Positions 61,676-64,000 of a stretch of 64,000 bases of DNA are shown one piece after another (within the stretch, counting starts at the first letter, position 1; each line of letters starts with the position of its first letter). The DNA is from Steinernema hermaphroditum (Eukaryota > Nematoda > Chromadorea > Rhabditida > Steinernematidae). The notes below the pieces were generated by a model. That model worked only from the letters and a program-made list of their open reading frames with translations, was not told the origin of the DNA and did no database searches. The stretch covers positions 12,804,092 through 12,868,091 of the forward strand of contig CM059623.1 in NCBI GenBank assembly GCA_030435675.1. The letters are read 5' to 3'. Position numbers and translations under genes: made by a program.

Positions 61676-61747
61676 ACTGACCATGCAAGCCTCGACATCA
61701 GTGCTCTCCAGCCACATCTACATCGCTCCATTTTCAGGCCACTGAAC

Positions 61748-61993
61748 ATGTTGAAGAAGATCTGCATCCTCATGCTTGTTGTCGCCTTCGCCACTTCGAA
61801 TCCGTTCAAGCCGATCGGCTCCCCGGACAACACCGTTCTCATCGAGATGCCTACTCATACAATGAGATGCTACAATAGCAAATGCAACGAACAGTGCGAA
61901 AGCGGCTACGTTGAGCGCGCCAGACGCCTGTGCGCCGGATTCCTCAGCCACGCGTACCTTTGCTGCATGTGTGAGGAGGGTGTTTGCTGGTGA
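61748..61993 (+). CDS. Small secreted cysteine-rich family protein 8, extra C-terminal cysteines
   Basis: A single-exon, 81-residue protein. Signal peptide (MLKKICILMLVVAFATSN), spacer of about 20 residues, then RCYNSKC, EQCESGY, RLCAGF, YLCCMCEEGVCW. C-Y-W has become C-Y-N, the gap between cysteines two and three is only three residues, and two further cysteines follow the CC, giving eight in the mature part. It therefore could form a fourth disulphide. AATAAA lies about 45 bases past the stop. The most diverged member with a compact core; TATAAAAGG upstream. Confidence 0.75.
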   Translation: MLKKICILMLVVAFATSNPFKPIGSPDNTVLIEMPTHTMRCYNSKCNEQCESGYVERARRLCAGFLSHAYLCCMCEEGVCW

Positions 61994-62954
61994 TTGTCAG
62001 TCACATGTCAGCTTTTGGTTGTCCACTTCGAATGAAGCAAATAAATATTGAGCATTTTGGGTATAGTACATATGGGGGGTTATCAAGCTCTCGTTATAGT
62101 TGTCATAAAAAGCGCACATAAGATACAAGAAGCGTCCAACTTTAGATTTCATTCAATGAAAAAGAGGCCTTTACTTGAAATTGTTTGAAGTATCATGAGT
62201 TTACGCAACGTTACACTCACATACATATCAATCGATCAATGTGTAACGATCAATCGACTATGTTTGGCCATCGGCTTCAAGTCTCGGGCCATGTTGCCAC
62301 AATCTCGATGTGGACTTGATGTTGGCATAACACCATCTTCGGTTTGTTATTTCAGATGGCCTTTCGTCCAGTCCAGGTACAGCCGCTGTAAGTCACCAGA
62401 ACTTGAGCGCCTTAGGGGAGAATGAGCTGCTCTGTCGGGAGGAGCGTTGGGACGATCATTACCACTTTATATTAAAGCGCTTCCTATGCGTTTTCATGGT
62501 AGTTACCCAAGGCGAAAGCGAAATATACAGTACATCCAGCCTCCTGTCACTTACTTTGCGATGGTGGTTATGTTGTAGTCCGGGCCTCGAGTACTGACTC
62601 ACTTGTCCGAACTCCTTTTCGGACTCTCCAGAATCTTTCCACTGAACATTATATTACGTTCTTTTTGTTTTTCGGGTCATTTGGGGTCTTCAGAAGAATA
62701 ATACACTACAAATGAACAACGAGTAAGGATAAAAATTTGAAGTTCACGCGAACCCTGAGATAAGAAAACGTTCTTTGGTGGTGAGCTCAAAGAACGACTG
62801 CGGTTGGCGGCGACATATTTCACTGTTTCCGTGAGTATCTGGTGTTAGTCCAGTAGTTTAAAATGTACTTAATGAATCAAACAAATAGGTTAGATAGATC
62901 AGCCAATGATCTATCTCTATAAAAGGTGCAGATATTCTATACCACTATCAGTCT
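61994..62954. other. Intergenic upstream of protease
   Basis: No gene seen. The last 80 bases hold GATA-like motifs and a TATA box (listed separately). Confidence 0.5.
62892..62926 (+). promoter_or_regulatory. Promoter of the serine protease: GATA-like pair and TATA box
   Basis: AGATAG at 62892-62897 and its reverse CTATCT at 62911-62916 flank a CCAAT-like stretch, followed by TATAAAAGG at 62918-62926, 29 bases before the start codon. Paired GATA sites near the promoter are characteristic of nematode intestinal genes controlled by ELT-2-type factors; the match here is to AGATAG, not the optimal TGATAA. Confidence 0.5.
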
Positions 62955-63978
62955 ATGAGAATGAGTGTTCTCGTCTTTTTGGCTTGCCTCATTAGCTTCT
63001 CGATTGGTCTACCCGGCGGCACTTCTAGCGGTTACCCTAAAGCTGCAGAGTTGGTGAGTGTCAATCAGGATAAATGACTTCGTAACTTCTATGCCTAGAT
63101 CTTCGGAGGCGACAATGCTGCACCTGGAATGTTCCCAATGCAAGTCTACATTCCATTCAAACACCCATATGGCGAATACACAAGATGCGGAGGCTCCTTG
63201 ATCTCCACCACACATGTCCTCACGGCAGCCCACTGTGCTGTTCAGATGGCGGCCGATGTGAAGATCATGGTAGGATCGGTGAATATCCAGAACACCACAG
63301 GCGCTCAATGGAGAAATGTCACAAAAATCAGTGTTCATCCGGACTACGACGACACAGATCGTGACACTTTCGATGACATCGCTATTCTAGAATTTGATCC
63401 TCCTGTGGTCCTAAACGATTACGTCAAGCTGTCCCAGATTGTGTCCCAGGATTCCGATCTTATCAATGATTCGAAGGCTGTTGTTTTAGGGTTCGGAACC
63501 TACAAATGTAAGATTTTTTCTTCCTTTTTGATATACGTATCTGGCTTAGACAACGATCCCGATGACCCCGTCTCTAGCCCTGACCTTCTCTACACTGAAG
63601 TGACCATCTTTCCTTTCGAATTCTGCAAGTAAGGAACGATCCTTTCCCACATCAAATCACAGGCTTGTTTAGACGCGTCTGGACGAATGTCGTCGAGGAG
63701 AAACAATTGTGTGCTGGAGCCAAAGGAAAGGGCACTGGCAGCGTGAGTTCATCGACTACGGTCATTGGTGGAAATAATTCGTTTAGGGTGACAGCGGAGG
63801 ACCGATTCAGGTGAGTCGCGCGGGTACACTCATCCAAGTTGGTCTCACATCGTACGGGTCCGGTCGTCAGAGAACTCTCCAATACGATCAGGACAAGAAA
63901 CCATCGGTGTATACGCGAGTTTCGTATTATTGCGATTTCATCAAAAATGTGACCAAAGGTGTTGCGCAGTGCCTGTGA
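62955..63978 (+). CDS. Secreted S1-family serine protease (chymotrypsin fold)
   Basis: Exons 62955-63053, 63099-63507, 63550-63628, 63673-63742 and 63787-63978 give 282 residues. Signal peptide (SVLVFLACLISFSIGLPGG), short propeptide ending AAEL, and mature N-terminus IFGGDNAAPGMFP. The catalytic triad is present: His in LTAAHC, Asp in DDIAILEF, Ser in GDSGGP. The 42-58 and 168-182 disulphides are present (RCGG/AHC; FEFC/LCAG), but the 191-220 pair is missing, the bottom of the S1 pocket (position 189 by alignment) seems to be Gly, and the substrate side reads GLTSYGSG. Trypsin-like specificity is therefore unlikely; chymotrypsin- or elastase-like is possible. The propeptide ends in Leu, so activation is not by trypsin. 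Likely gut or secreted digestive or virulence-related function; role inferred. Confidence 0.92.
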
Positions 63979-64000
63979 AGTAGAGTGCCTATGCCTAAGT

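Larger units (their letters stand above)
60317..61747. other. Intergenic with palindromic MITE
   Basis: The 431-bp palindrome at 60988-61418 lies here. I see no gene in the remaining sequence. Confidence 0.55.

Overview
The window is nuclear DNA from a nematode. The evidence is short introns (many of 42-60 bases) with TTTCAG-type acceptors, a recognisable rabphilin (rbf-1) gene with a TTTCAG trans-splice-like site just before its start codon, ET-module, ShKT and PDZ proteins, a ZHP-type RING protein, and AATAAA sites close behind stop codons. A 305-residue protein opening MDSLPYDFYRR and an intestinal-type secreted serine protease made me think of Steinernema or a relative, but the genus is a weak inference.

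Layout. 946-5716 is rabphilin (+), with a RabBD zinc finger and two C2 domains, in 14 exons. 6-8.8 kb is repeat-rich and holds a decayed MULE-type transposase piece. 8889-11498 is a type I membrane protein of unknown role. 11.9-13.2 kb carries TCGAC pentanucleotide arrays. 13.5-26.2 kb is a tandem array of five + strand paralogues with a PLAT/LH2-like fold signature and one shared gene structure. At least three of them start with a secretion signal and the others start with unrelated first exons. Transposon remains lie between them, including a 929-bp inverted-repeat element and, at 26.5-27.9 kb, a 1444-bp nearly complete palindrome of Tc1/mariner style. 28.7-34.4 kb is a cluster of four ET-module surface proteins, two on each strand, each with a signal peptide and a C-terminal GPI-like tail.

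35.4-62 kb mixes housekeeping-type genes with many small secreted cysteine-rich proteins. The conserved genes are a five-PDZ protein, a CAP-Gly/coiled-coil protein, divergent from it a ZHP/RNF212-like meiotic RING protein, and a PiT phosphate transporter with tRNA-Cys and tRNA-Pro genes nested in one intron. Eight small proteins on both strands share a C-x4-C ... C-x2-G-[YF] ... C ... CC pattern, mostly beginning C-Y-W. They form a dispersed family that I cannot match to a named domain. The window ends with a complete S1 serine protease (62955-63978).

Overall the region is typical of nematode chromosome arms: lineage-specific families of secreted and surface proteins expanding in tandem among inverted-repeat transposons, with a few conserved neuronal, meiotic and transport genes between them. 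All multi-exon models were built by hand from splice signals and checked for frame. UTRs and alternative forms are not resolved.
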